DNA of 64,000 nucleotides from the NCBI RefSeq assembly GCF_035503745.1, contig NZ_DATJTC010000011.1, positions 186,001 to 250,000 of the forward strand, written 5' to 3'. Of the stretch, positions 17,718 to 26,049 are shown in pieces. The notes beneath the pieces are model-generated. The model searched no databases, was not told where the DNA came from, and was given only the letters and a program-made list of their open reading frames with translations. This DNA is from Dyella_B sp035503745. Its GTDB lineage: Bacteria > Pseudomonadota > Gammaproteobacteria > Xanthomonadales > Rhodanobacteraceae. A program made the translations under genes and the position numbers. How positions within the stretch are numbered: the first letter of the stretch is position 1; every line of letters starts with the position of its first letter.

Positions 17718-18638
17718 TCAAAGTGTCTGGATCACGTGGCGAAGCCCCTGCCGCCAATCCGGTAAAGAATAGCCGAAGTGTCGCTGGAAGCCGGAATTGT
17801 CCAGCACGGACCAGGCCGGCCGTTTGGCTGGCGTAGGGAATTGGCCAGTGCTGATGGCGGTGATGCGGGGCGCGCGGGACAGCAGCCCGCGGGCAAGGGC
17901 TTCCTGCATGATGGCGTTGGCGAACCCGTGCCAGGTGGTGTGTCCGCTGGCGACCAGGTGGTGGGCGCCGGCAAGCGCCTGGCGCCGCTCCGGCGTGGCG
18001 GCGCGCCAGGCATCCAGTGCCGCCAGGGTGCCCTGCACGATAAGGCCGGTATCGGTGGGGCTGCCTTGCTGGTCGGCCACCACGCGCAGCTCGTCGCGCT
18101 CGGCCGCCAGGCGCAGCATGGTGCGCAGGAAATTCTGACCGTGCGCGGCGTACACCCAGGCGGTGCGCAACAGCAGATAGGCGCCGCCGCTGTCGGCCAG
18201 CGCACGTTCGCCGGCGAGTTTGCTGCGGCCGTATGCACCGATCGGAGCGGTCGGCGCATCGGTGGCATACGGTGCGTGCGCGTTGCCGTCAAAGACGTAG
18301 TCGGTGGAGTAGTGCACCACCAGCGCATCATGCGCGGCGGCCCATTCGCCCAGCACGCCGACGGCTTCGCCGTTGACGCGGGTGGCGAGCGCTTCTTCGT
18401 TTTCCGCGCGATCGACGCCGGTGTAGGCGGCGGTATTGACGATCAGGCCCGGCCGGTGGCGATCGAGCAGCGGTTTGAGCGACTGCGGTTGCGACAGGTC
18501 CGCGGTCTCGGCCGGACCGCCATCGAAACGGGTGCCGTCGCGGGTAGCCGCGATCAATGATCCGCGCCGCGCCAGGCCGCCGTCTTCGACGAAGCTGCGG
18601 CCCAACTGGCCGTTGGCGCCCAGCAGCAGGATGTTCAT
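17718..18638 (-). CDS. rfbD: dTDP-4-dehydrorhamnose reductase
   Basis: Last step of dTDP-L-rhamnose synthesis, 306 residues. The NAD(P)-binding motif is GANGQLGRSF, the active-site segment is YSTDYVFDG, and the catalytic YxxxK is YGRSK. The start at 18638 overlaps the rfbC stop as ATGA; frames extending further upstream only read through rfbC. Soluble cytosolic enzyme of the short-chain dehydrogenase superfamily. Confidence 0.96.
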   Translation of the reverse strand: MNILLLGANGQLGRSFVEDGGLARRGSLIAATRDGTRFDGGPAETADLSQPQSLKPLLDRHRPGLIVNTAAYTGVDRAENEEALATRVNGEAVGVLGEWAAAHDALVVHYSTDYVFDGNAHAPYATDAPTAPIGAYGRSKLAGERALADSGGAYLLLRTAWVYAAHGQNFLRTMLRLAAERDELRVVADQQGSPTDTGLIVQGTLAALDAWRAATPERRQALAGAHHLVASGHTTWHGFANAIMQEALARGLLSRAPRITAISTGQFPTPAKRPAWSVLDNSGFQRHFGYSLPDWRQGLRHVIQTL

Positions 18639-19192
18639 GGGGCGAAGGTCGGCAGCCGGTCCGCCGGCACGTCGGCCAGCAGGCGTGCTTTGGCATCCTT
18701 GTCGGAAATCAGCGGCTCGCTGATTGGCCAGTCGATGCCGATGCGCGCATCGTTCCATGCGATCGACGCATCGGCGGCGGAGTCATACAGCGCGGTGCAC
18801 TGGTAGGTGAAGGTGGCCTGCTCGGAAAGTACGCAAAAGCCGTGCGCGAATCCTTCGGGAATCCACATGTGGCGATGGTTGTCGGAAGTAAGCATCACGG
18901 CGGTCCATTGCCCGAACGTAGGCGAGCCCTGGCGGATGTCGACCGCCACGTCGTAGACCTCGCCATCGAGCACGCTCACCAGTTTTCCCTGCGGATTGGG
19001 CCATTGATAATGCAGGCCGCGCAGTACGCCCCTGCTCGAACGCGACACGTTGGCCTGCACGAACTGGGCGTGGATGCCGGCCTTGGCGAACTTGCCCTGG
19101 TTGTGGCTTTCGTAGAAATAGCCGCGCGCGTCCTTGAACACCTGCGGCTCGATCACCAGCACGCCCGGCAGCGAGGTTTCGATCACTTTCAT
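18635..19192 (-). CDS. rfbC: dTDP-4-dehydrorhamnose 3,5-epimerase
   Basis: Third enzyme of the dTDP-L-rhamnose pathway, 185 residues, the usual length. Cupin-fold signatures are present: FKDARGYFYESHNQGKF, the catalytic-histidine segment RGVLRGLHYQWP and the base/acid region EGFAHGFCVLSE. It starts at ATG 19192, overlapping the rfbA stop by four bases. Confidence 0.96.
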   Translation of the reverse strand: MKVIETSLPGVLVIEPQVFKDARGYFYESHNQGKFAKAGIHAQFVQANVSRSSRGVLRGLHYQWPNPQGKLVSVLDGEVYDVAVDIRQGSPTFGQWTAVMLTSDNHRHMWIPEGFAHGFCVLSEQATFTYQCTALYDSAADASIAWNDARIGIDWPISEPLISDKDAKARLLADVPADRLPTFAP

Positions 19193-20085
19193 CGTTCGAC
19201 GCCCTCGACACCTTGTTTTACCAGTTGGACCAGGTATTGGCCGTATCCGGTCTTCATCAATGGCGTGGCCAGCCGCATCAGCTGTTCGGCGTCGATCCAG
19301 CCGTTGAGGTAGGCGATTTCCTCCGGGCAGCACACCTTCAGACCCTGGCGGTTTTCGATGGTCTGGATGTAATTGCCCGCTTCCATCAGCGACTCGTGCG
19401 TACCGGTGTCCAGCCACGCATAGCCGCGGCCGAGCTGTTCCAGATGCAGCGAGTCGTCCTGCAGATAGCAGCGGTTGAGATCGGTGATTTCCAGCTCGCC
19501 GCGCGGCGAAGGCTTCAGTTGCGCGGCGAAATCGCACACGCGCCGGTCGTAGAAATACAGACCCGTCACGGCGTACTGCGATTTGGGCTGGCTGGGTTTT
19601 TCTTCGATGCCGACCACGCGCCCGCTCTGGTCGAATTCGGCCACGCCGTAGCGCTCCGGATCCTTCACGCGATAACCGAAAATGCTTGCGCCGTGTTCGC
19701 GCGATGCCGCGCGCCTCAAGCGTTCGGTAAGGCCCACGCCATAGAAGATGTTGTCGCCCAGCACCAGGCAGCTGGGATCGTTGCCGACGAAATCGCGGCC
19801 GATCAAAAACGCCTGTGCCAACCCGTCGGGAGAGGGCTGCACCGCATAGCGGATATCGATGCCCCACTGCGAGCCGTCGCCGAGCAGGCGCTGGAACAAG
19901 GCCTGTTCGTGGGGCGTGTTGATCATCAGCACATCGCGGATGCCGGCGAGCATCAGGATGGACAGCGGGTAATACACCATCGGCTTGTCGTAGATCGGCA
20001 GCAACTGCTTGCTCACCGCTTGCGTGATCGGATAAAGCCGCGTGCCGGAACCGCCGGCGAGGATGATGCCCTTGCGCTGACTCAT
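19189..20085 (-). CDS. rfbA: Glucose-1-phosphate thymidylyltransferase
   Basis: First enzyme of dTDP-L-rhamnose synthesis (glucose-1-P plus dTTP to dTDP-glucose), 298 residues. It has the sugar-nucleotidyltransferase signature GIILAGGSGTRLYPIT, the lysine-containing PIYDKPMVYYPLS, and the metal-binding VLGDNIFYG. ATG at 20085 overlaps the rfbB stop as ATGA. Confidence 0.97.
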   Translation of the reverse strand: MSQRKGIILAGGSGTRLYPITQAVSKQLLPIYDKPMVYYPLSILMLAGIRDVLMINTPHEQALFQRLLGDGSQWGIDIRYAVQPSPDGLAQAFLIGRDFVGNDPSCLVLGDNIFYGVGLTERLRRAASREHGASIFGYRVKDPERYGVAEFDQSGRVVGIEEKPSQPKSQYAVTGLYFYDRRVCDFAAQLKPSPRGELEITDLNRCYLQDDSLHLEQLGRGYAWLDTGTHESLMEAGNYIQTIENRQGLKVCCPEEIAYLNGWIDAEQLMRLATPLMKTGYGQYLVQLVKQGVEGVER

Positions 20086-21131
20086 ACGCCCAGACGCTCC
20101 ATGCGGTAGCTGCCGTCGAGTACGCGTTGTACCCACGGCTGGTTGGAAAGGTACCAGTCGACTGTTTGCGCGATGCCGGTTTCGAACGTCAGGGACGGTT
20201 GCCAGCCCAGTTCGCGCTGCAGCTTGCCTGCATCGATGGCGTAGCGGCGGTCGTGCCCGGGACGGTCTTTCACGAAAGTGATCAGCGTCTGGTGCTTGCG
20301 CCCGCCGTCCAGCGGATGCCGATCGTCCAGCAGTGCGCAGATCGCCTTGACGACCTCGATGTTCGTGCGCTCGGCGTTGCCGCCCACGTTGTAGGTATCG
20401 CCCACGGTGCCAGCCTGGAGTACACGCCGGATCGCCGCGCAATGGTCGCCCACGAACAGCCAGTCGCGCACGTTAAGGCCGTCGCCATAGACCGGCAGGG
20501 GTGACGCGGCAAGCGCTTTCTGGATCACCAGCGGAATGAGTTTTTCGGGGAACTGACACGGCCCGTAATTGTTGGAGCAATTCGTGGTAAGCGTGGGCAG
20601 GCCGTAGGTATGGTGGAACGCGCGCACCAGATGATCGGACGCGGCCTTGGACGCCGAATACGGCGAATTGGGCGCGTAAGGTGTGGTTTCGGTGAAGCGT
20701 CCGTTCGCGCCGAGCGAGCCGTAGACTTCATCGGTAGACACATGCAGGAAACGAAACGCGGCGCCGGCCGCCTCCGGCAGCGCCTTCCAGTAATCGCGCG
20801 CGCATTCCAGCAGCGCAAGCGTGCCCACGACATTGGTGTGGACGAACGCCGCCGGGCCGTCGATCGATCGATCCACGTGCGACTCGGCTGCGAAATTGAC
20901 AATGGCATCGGGCTTGAATTGGGCCAGCAGCTGCCCGACCAGCGCCCTGTCGCCAATGTCGCCCTGCACAAAGTGGTGGTTCGCGTTCCCGTGCAAGCTG
21001 GTCAGCGTATCGAGATTGCCGGCGTAGGTGAGTTTGTCCAGATTGACGACACGCAAGCCGTCGGCGACGGCCTTCAGGACGAAATTGGCGCCGATGAATC
21101 CGGCTCCGCCGCTTACGAGCAGTGTCTGCAT
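20082..21131 (-). CDS. rfbB: dTDP-glucose 4,6-dehydratase
   Basis: Second enzyme of the dTDP-L-rhamnose pathway, 349 residues, and first gene of the operon. The NAD-binding motif is GGAGFIGANFV, followed by the active-site HVSTDEVYGSLG and catalytic YSASK. I chose the ATG at 21131, preceded by GGAGTCATTC; an ATG four codons upstream would place the ribosome site inside the gene. All five genes through manC are coupled or nearly so, so rhamnose and mannose donors are made together. Confidence 0.96.
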   Translation of the reverse strand: MQTLLVSGGAGFIGANFVLKAVADGLRVVNLDKLTYAGNLDTLTSLHGNANHHFVQGDIGDRALVGQLLAQFKPDAIVNFAAESHVDRSIDGPAAFVHTNVVGTLALLECARDYWKALPEAAGAAFRFLHVSTDEVYGSLGANGRFTETTPYAPNSPYSASKAASDHLVRAFHHTYGLPTLTTNCSNNYGPCQFPEKLIPLVIQKALAASPLPVYGDGLNVRDWLFVGDHCAAIRRVLQAGTVGDTYNVGGNAERTNIEVVKAICALLDDRHPLDGGRKHQTLITFVKDRPGHDRRYAIDAGKLQRELGWQPSLTFETGIAQTVDWYLSNQPWVQRVLDGSYRMERLGV

Positions 21132-21363
21132 GAATGACTCCAACGTGGTCGCGCCGATTATGCCTTACCGCCAAGCCAGAGGGCTTGGCCAGGCGCGGGC
21201 CCTGTTGCCAGGACTGTGCTCGGCCCCTCATATAAGTTACTGTTTACCCAAGGCAGTAGCGCTGGAGCGCGCAGGGTGCCCGGCGCCGTGGGTCGGCGTT
21301 CGTTCCATGGAGGTTGCATCGATGGCTCGGCGCCCGGGATCGGTTTGGCGTGGAGCTGCTGGC

Positions 21364-21786
21364 ATGGGAGAGCGAAGACGCATGATAGTCAAAAGCCATG
21401 ACATAGCAGGCATCGACGACGCCAACGCGCCCGATTGGCGCCTGCTGGCCGCACAGCGGTTGACCCGGCTCACCGACAGCGAGCACGCCTGCGGTGAACT
21501 GCAGCAGCAGGTCGAACGATTGCGGCAGGAGCAGCATCAGTTGCTTGCCGACTTGCATGGGCACAAGCAGGCGCTGGCAAGCTGCCATGAAGAACTCTCC
21601 CGCCTGCGTCCGATCGGAAAATCCTGGGCGGCTACGGCATGGCATGTCGTGGAATGGGTGCGCAGACCCACCCGTTGGCTCAAGTGGCTGGCCGGTATTC
21701 GCGCACTGCGCCGCCTCATGGGCCTGGTGTTGAGGCTGGCGCCGGGGTTGCGCGCACGCCTGATGACAAAGCTTGGATTGACCTGA
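21364..21786 (+). CDS. Small coiled-coil protein with basic amphipathic tail, unknown function
   Basis: I do not recognise this 140-residue protein as a named family. Roughly residues 35-80 form a coiled coil (CGELQQQVERLRQEQHQL). This is followed by RPIGKSWAATAWHVVEWVRR and a basic, tryptophan-rich helical tail. The same layout ends the methyltransferase at 33.1-34.5 kb (coiled coil, SKSWRLTAPLR, then basic helices), so this may be a free-standing version or remnant of such a membrane-anchoring tail. The start ATG 21364 has GGAG at good spacing; ATG 21382 is an alternative. It lies on the plus strand between two minus-strand operons. Confidence 0.6.
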   Translation: MGERRRMIVKSHDIAGIDDANAPDWRLLAAQRLTRLTDSEHACGELQQQVERLRQEQHQLLADLHGHKQALASCHEELSRLRPIGKSWAATAWHVVEWVRRPTRWLKWLAGIRALRRLMGLVLRLAPGLRARLMTKLGLT

Positions 21787-21844
21787 AGGCTCGCGATGCG
21801 TTGAGCGGCCAGGCGGTGTTCCACCGCGTCGAACATCGGTTTCC

Positions 21845-23104
21845 TCAGGCCGGCATGTCAGCCTGGCTCTGGTTGACGGGGATCGCGCGCTCGATGCTGA
21901 CCTTCGCGTCCAGCCAATTGCAGCCGACAAAATTCTCCTGCCTGGTGTTGAACACATGCAGCATCAGTGCCTTGTCGCGCCATTCGTAATTTTTGTCGAT
22001 GTGCGAATCCTCGCGCGAAAGCGATAGCGCCACCGCGTAGCTGCCCTTGCCCAGGCGCGCGGGAAAATCGAAGCAGATCGTGGCTTCCTCGTCAGCGGCC
22101 ATATTGGTGATGGGTTGCTCAAGACGGTGTGTGTTGATGCCGTAAACGCAAAGGCCCAGCCGATCGGTGATCATGAAGCCGAGCACGACGCGGTCCACCG
22201 CCACGTGGGCCTTGATACGAACCTCCAGGCGTACGGCCTGGCCCGTTTCGATCGACTGCAGGGTTTGTCCGCGCGTGTCGGTCATGCGCACGCCGGTGAT
22301 CGACGCCTCGCCGGTACCCGAAATCGTCGCTACGCTGCCGTCCGGCTGCGTGACGCGCCGGATGTGCTGGTGATCGCGCTCGGCCATCAGGGCGTTGTAG
22401 TAGTCCAGCACCTGGACCGGATCGCCTTCCATGCGCATGCGGCCGGCATCGAGCAGGATCGCGCGATCGCAAACGGTCTGAATCGCATAGCGATCGTGCG
22501 AAACGATCAGCAAGGTGGTGCCGGCCATGCGGAACTGGCGGATGCGGTCGAAGCTTTTGTGTTGAAAATAGGCGTCGCCGACAGACAGCGCTTCATCCAC
22601 GATCAGGATATCGGGGCGGCGCGCGGTGGCCACGCTGAATGCCAGACGCATCTGCATGCCGCTGGAATATGTGCGCACGGGCTGGTCGATATAGTCGCCG
22701 ATTTCGGCGAAATCCTCGATCTGGGGCATCAGCGCCTGGATCTCGCTCACCGACAGCCCGAGCAGCTGGCCGCCCATCATGACGTTCTGCCGGCCGGTGA
22801 AGTCCGGATGAAAGCCCATGCCCAATTCCAGCATGGCCGCGACGCGGCCTTCGAGCGCCACCGATCCGCAACTGGGGCGCACCGTGCCGGTGATGATCTT
22901 CAGCAGCGTGCTTTTGCCAGCGCCGTTGCTGCCGACGATGCCCACCGCTTCGCCTGCACCGATGCTGAAATTAATGTCTTGCAGTACCCAGTGCGGGTGA
23001 TGGCGCGGCTTGCCGAACGGGATCAGCCACTCGGCCAGGCGCGACCACTGGCTGGCGTAGGTCTTGTAGGCCTTGCCCAGGTCGTTGACGCGAATAACGC
23101 CCAT
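21845..23104 (-). CDS. wzt: O-polysaccharide ABC exporter ATP-binding protein with glycan-binding domain
   Basis: 419-residue Wzt-type subunit. The N-terminal ATPase has Walker A VGSNGAGKSTLLK, the signature region RTYSSGMQMRLAFSVATA and Walker B PDILIVDEAL. About residues 245-400 form the Wzt C-terminal domain (VVLGFMITDRLGLCVYGINT, NYEWRDKALMLHVFN), which in E. coli O9a binds the finished non-reducing end of the polymer before export. The start overlaps the permease stop by one base (TAATG). A paralogue at 31.7-33.0 kb shares the architecture but differs clearly in the C-terminal domain, implying a different glycan. Confidence 0.94.
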   Translation of the reverse strand: MGVIRVNDLGKAYKTYASQWSRLAEWLIPFGKPRHHPHWVLQDINFSIGAGEAVGIVGSNGAGKSTLLKIITGTVRPSCGSVALEGRVAAMLELGMGFHPDFTGRQNVMMGGQLLGLSVSEIQALMPQIEDFAEIGDYIDQPVRTYSSGMQMRLAFSVATARRPDILIVDEALSVGDAYFQHKSFDRIRQFRMAGTTLLIVSHDRYAIQTVCDRAILLDAGRMRMEGDPVQVLDYYNALMAERDHQHIRRVTQPDGSVATISGTGEASITGVRMTDTRGQTLQSIETGQAVRLEVRIKAHVAVDRVVLGFMITDRLGLCVYGINTHRLEQPITNMAADEEATICFDFPARLGKGSYAVALSLSREDSHIDKNYEWRDKALMLHVFNTRQENFVGCNWLDAKVSIERAIPVNQSQADMPA

Positions 23105-23901
23105 TACAGCTCATCCACCATATCGCCGGCATGCCGGCGGAACAATATCAACGCCAACACGCAGAACACGGCCGCCAGCACCGCGACATGCCACAGGCCA
23201 TGCCAGTCCGGAGCCTTGCCATACACGTAAATGGTTTGATACGCCTGCGCCAGGGTAGTAGCCGGATTCAAGCCGATCCACGACCTCGCCCACGCAGGCA
23301 GCGTCGCTACCGAATAGACGATCGGCGTGAACCAGAACCAGAACTGCAGCAGGATGCCGATGAACTGCCCCACGTCGCGGAAAAACACGTTGAGAACGCC
23401 CGCGACGGTGCCGATGCCCGCGGCAAGCGCGATCTGGATGAACAGCACCGGCAACGTGCACAGCGCCACCATGCCGGGAAAACTGTGCGAAACCAGCAGA
23501 AACAGCACGAACAGCGTAAAGGTAATGCCGAAGTTCACCAGCGCGTTGATGACCGTGATGATCGGCAGGCAGATGCGCGGGAAGTTGAGCTTCTTGATCA
23601 GGTTGCCGTTCTCCAGGAACACGTTTTGCCCGCGTTGCAGGATTTCTGCGAACAAGCCCCAGGTGAGCAGGCCCGCGCACAGAAACACGCTGTAGGCATA
23701 GGCGCGATCGATGCCCGGCAGCTTGGCGCGCATCAGTTCGGAAAACACCACCGTGTAAACCGTGATCATCGCCAGCGGCTGCAGGATGGTCCAGGCCGCG
23801 CCGAGCAGGGAGTTGCGATAGCGCGCCTGGAATTCGCGCTTGACGCTTCCGAAAATGAAGCCGCGGTAATTCCACAGCGCGCGGGTCATGCTGAGGCTCA
23901 T
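23104..23901 (-). CDS. wzm: O-polysaccharide ABC exporter permease
   Basis: 265-residue ABC-2 type permease that moves undecaprenyl-linked O-polysaccharide across the inner membrane. It has the family N-terminus LWNYRGFIFGSVKREFQARY followed by LLGAAWTILQPLAMITVY, six predicted membrane helices, and the C-terminal FWFWFTPIVYSVATLP. I chose the ATG at 23901; a TTG 12 codons earlier overlaps the methyltransferase gene and lacks a ribosome site. Partner of the wzt immediately downstream. Confidence 0.93.
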   Translation of the reverse strand: MSLSMTRALWNYRGFIFGSVKREFQARYRNSLLGAAWTILQPLAMITVYTVVFSELMRAKLPGIDRAYAYSVFLCAGLLTWGLFAEILQRGQNVFLENGNLIKKLNFPRICLPIITVINALVNFGITFTLFVLFLLVSHSFPGMVALCTLPVLFIQIALAAGIGTVAGVLNVFFRDVGQFIGILLQFWFWFTPIVYSVATLPAWARSWIGLNPATTLAQAYQTIYVYGKAPDWHGLWHVAVLAAVFCVLALILFRRHAGDMVDEL

Positions 23902-23917
23902 GTCGCGTAGGTTCCGG

Positions 23918-24769
23918 TCAGGCAGGTTTATGGGCAACGATCACCTGGCTTTTGGGCATGAACTGATCCAGCTTGCGCTTGAGTTCATGGCCGTTGGGCA
24001 TGTCCATCAGCGCGCGCCACGCTTCGGTCCAGTGGTCCAGAACCGGATGCGCCGGTTGCTCCAGATCCACTCCGCAAGCCCAGAACATGGCCCACCAGAT
24101 GGACCAGAAGAAACCGTAGTAGGTTACCTCGTCGATCACCAGCCCGGCTTGCGTAACCAAATCGGAGAACTCCTGCCGCTCGATGACCCGGATGTGATTG
24201 GGTTTTTGGAAATAGCTGGGCGGCGCGACATGCTTTTGCAGGTTCTCCTGCAGCGGGTCCGGGACGCTGATCAGATAGCGCGCGCCGGGCTTGCCGATGC
24301 GCACCAGTTCGCGCATCAGTTGCGCCGGATCGTCCACATGTTCGAGCACTTCCGTGCACATCACGCGCGTGGCGATCGCGTCCTTGAGCGGCAACGGGTT
24401 GCCGTCGCTGACGTGGGTTTCCACGTTGTCCGGGCGAATGGTGCGGAGCCTCGCGATGGCGGTGGCGATGGCTTCCTTGTCCGTGTCGGCCAGGACCACC
24501 TTCGCGCCGCGCCGCAGGCAGAATGCGGAGTTGCCGCCGTCGCCGCAGCCCACGTCGACCACGACGTCGCTTTCGCCGATCGGTATGCCGCGAAAAATTT
24601 CGTTCGTATCGTTCTGGAACCAGCCGCTGAGGAACGCATCTTTGAGGCCCGCGCCACGGGAGCCGGACAGGTCGTTCCAATTGCGCTGCTCGCAGCCTGT
24701 CGCGCTCGCCGCATCGTTCGAAGAAGACTTCGATGACAATCCCAGCAGCTTCTTGGTGATGCTCGACAT
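23918..24769 (-). CDS. Class I SAM-dependent methyltransferase of O-polysaccharide locus
   Basis: 283 residues. SAM motif I is VVVDVGCGDGGNSAFCLRRG (about residue 69), the acidic loop is VVLADTD, and the post-motif region is CTEVLEHVDDPAQLMRELVR. It lacks membrane segments. Start ATG has GGAGAACAACAG upstream. It sits just before wzm and wzt, where a sugar or chain-end methyltransferase is expected. The acceptor cannot be deduced. Confidence 0.85.
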   Translation of the reverse strand: MSSITKKLLGLSSKSSSNDAASATGCEQRNWNDLSGSRGAGLKDAFLSGWFQNDTNEIFRGIPIGESDVVVDVGCGDGGNSAFCLRRGAKVVLADTDKEAIATAIARLRTIRPDNVETHVSDGNPLPLKDAIATRVMCTEVLEHVDDPAQLMRELVRIGKPGARYLISVPDPLQENLQKHVAPPSYFQKPNHIRVIERQEFSDLVTQAGLVIDEVTYYGFFWSIWWAMFWACGVDLEQPAHPVLDHWTEAWRALMDMPNGHELKRKLDQFMPKSQVIVAHKPA

Positions 24770-24834
24770 GTCTGTTGTTCTCCTGCCCCGTCAAGATACC
24801 CAGGGGCGCTTCCGCGACGTTGGGCAAGTAGGGA

Positions 24835-26049
24835 TTATGCGCTGATTGCAGCCCGGTTATCAGGGTCGTCCGACGCGGGAATGTTCGCGGCATCGGCCTG
24901 GTTCTTGCGGCGCGCAAGGAATTGCCTGGCAACCTCGCGGCCATGGCGCCGAAGTGGCTGTTCGACATAACGAAAATTCAGCGCCGCCGTTACCGCGATC
25001 AGGACGGCTGCGGCCGCGCTGAGCTGCCACGCGGGGGCGTGCTGGATGCCGAGGCGGAAACAGTATTCGCGCAGCAGGAAAAAGATCGGGACGTGGCACA
25101 AGTAGATCGCGTAGGACCGGTTTCCCACCCACACCAGCGCGCGCTTGAGCCAGCCTTGCCGGACAAGGTAGTTCGCATTGTAGGAGGCCATCCAGACCAG
25201 CACCGTGGCGATGATGGCGATCCCGCCGATGGTGTATGAAGAATGCTTTGGATTGAGCTTCGCCAACAACGCCATGCCCGACAGTGCAAGCACCAGCAGC
25301 GCGGCGCCGCTTCCCCGCAGGTGCCCCAGGATGCGCGGCTCGATCCGGGTGTAGAAGACGGTCCTGCTTGCCATGGCGAGTAAAACCCCAAGGCCGAGCG
25401 CGTCGGTGCGAAATTGCATCATCATGATGGACCGATCCATGGGCAGCTGGATCGCCAATAGAATGGCCAGCACCCATGGGAAATAGCGCCGCAAACAGAC
25501 AACCAGCCAAGGCAGTACAAGATAGAACTGTTCCTCCAGCGACAGGCTCCAATAGACGAAGCTTGCACCGTAGAAATATCGAAATATGCTTTGGCCAAAT
25601 CGAATATTGGCGACATTGAAGACGCCGGCGGCGGTGGCCATCAGGTTGGCGTGAACGCTTTGGAACGCGCCGCTGCGGTTGGCCACGATCGAGGCGAGCA
25701 GCATCAGTGCGAGCCATAGCCAGGCCGAAGGCAGCAGGCGCCACGCGCGTCGGATCCAGAAGGCGGCGATCACCTGCCATTGCGTGGACATGTTGCCGGA
25801 CGCGGCTGCCAATGGCGGCAGCAGGCTGCGTGCGATGACGAAGCCGGAAATGGCGAAGAACAAATCTACGCCACACCACGTTTGAACATACTGAGACAGG
25901 CGGGTCAGCAGCGGCAGGTTCGGATAGAACAAATTGCCCTGCATGTGATGAATCACCACTCCGATCACGGCCAGCGCGCGCAGGCATTCGATGTCGGTAT
26001 TGGGAGACGGCGCGGTTTGCGCCGGGCTTGCGCTGCGCATGGTGGCCAT
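24835..26049 (-). CDS. Acyltransferase 3 family membrane protein (O-antigen acylation)
   Basis: 404 residues with about ten membrane helices. It carries the acyltransferase-3 features: N-terminal DIECLRALAVIGVVIHHMQG with the catalytic histidine pair, GVDLFFAISGFVIARSLL, and WSLSLEEQFYLVLPWLVVCL. Such proteins transfer acetyl or other acyl groups to surface sugars. The start ATG at 26049 overlaps the upstream glycosyltransferase stop (TGATG), so they are coupled. Confidence 0.88.
   Translation of the reverse strand: MATMRSASPAQTAPSPNTDIECLRALAVIGVVIHHMQGNLFYPNLPLLTRLSQYVQTWCGVDLFFAISGFVIARSLLPPLAAASGNMSTQWQVIAAFWIRRAWRLLPSAWLWLALMLLASIVANRSGAFQSVHANLMATAAGVFNVANIRFGQSIFRYFYGASFVYWSLSLEEQFYLVLPWLVVCLRRYFPWVLAILLAIQLPMDRSIMMMQFRTDALGLGVLLAMASRTVFYTRIEPRILGHLRGSGAALLVLALSGMALLAKLNPKHSSYTIGGIAIIATVLVWMASYNANYLVRQGWLKRALVWVGNRSYAIYLCHVPIFFLLREYCFRLGIQHAPAWQLSAAAAVLIAVTAALNFRYVEQPLRRHGREVARQFLARRKNQADAANIPASDDPDNRAAISA

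Noticed and set aside
18635..19867. A 410-codon frame covering rfbC and part of rfbA
   Set aside because: The upstream part is rfbA read in the wrong frame; rfbC starts at 19192.
23902..23937. TTG start giving a longer Wzm permease
   Set aside because: It lies inside the methyltransferase coding end and lacks a ribosome site; ATG 23901 matches the family N-terminus.
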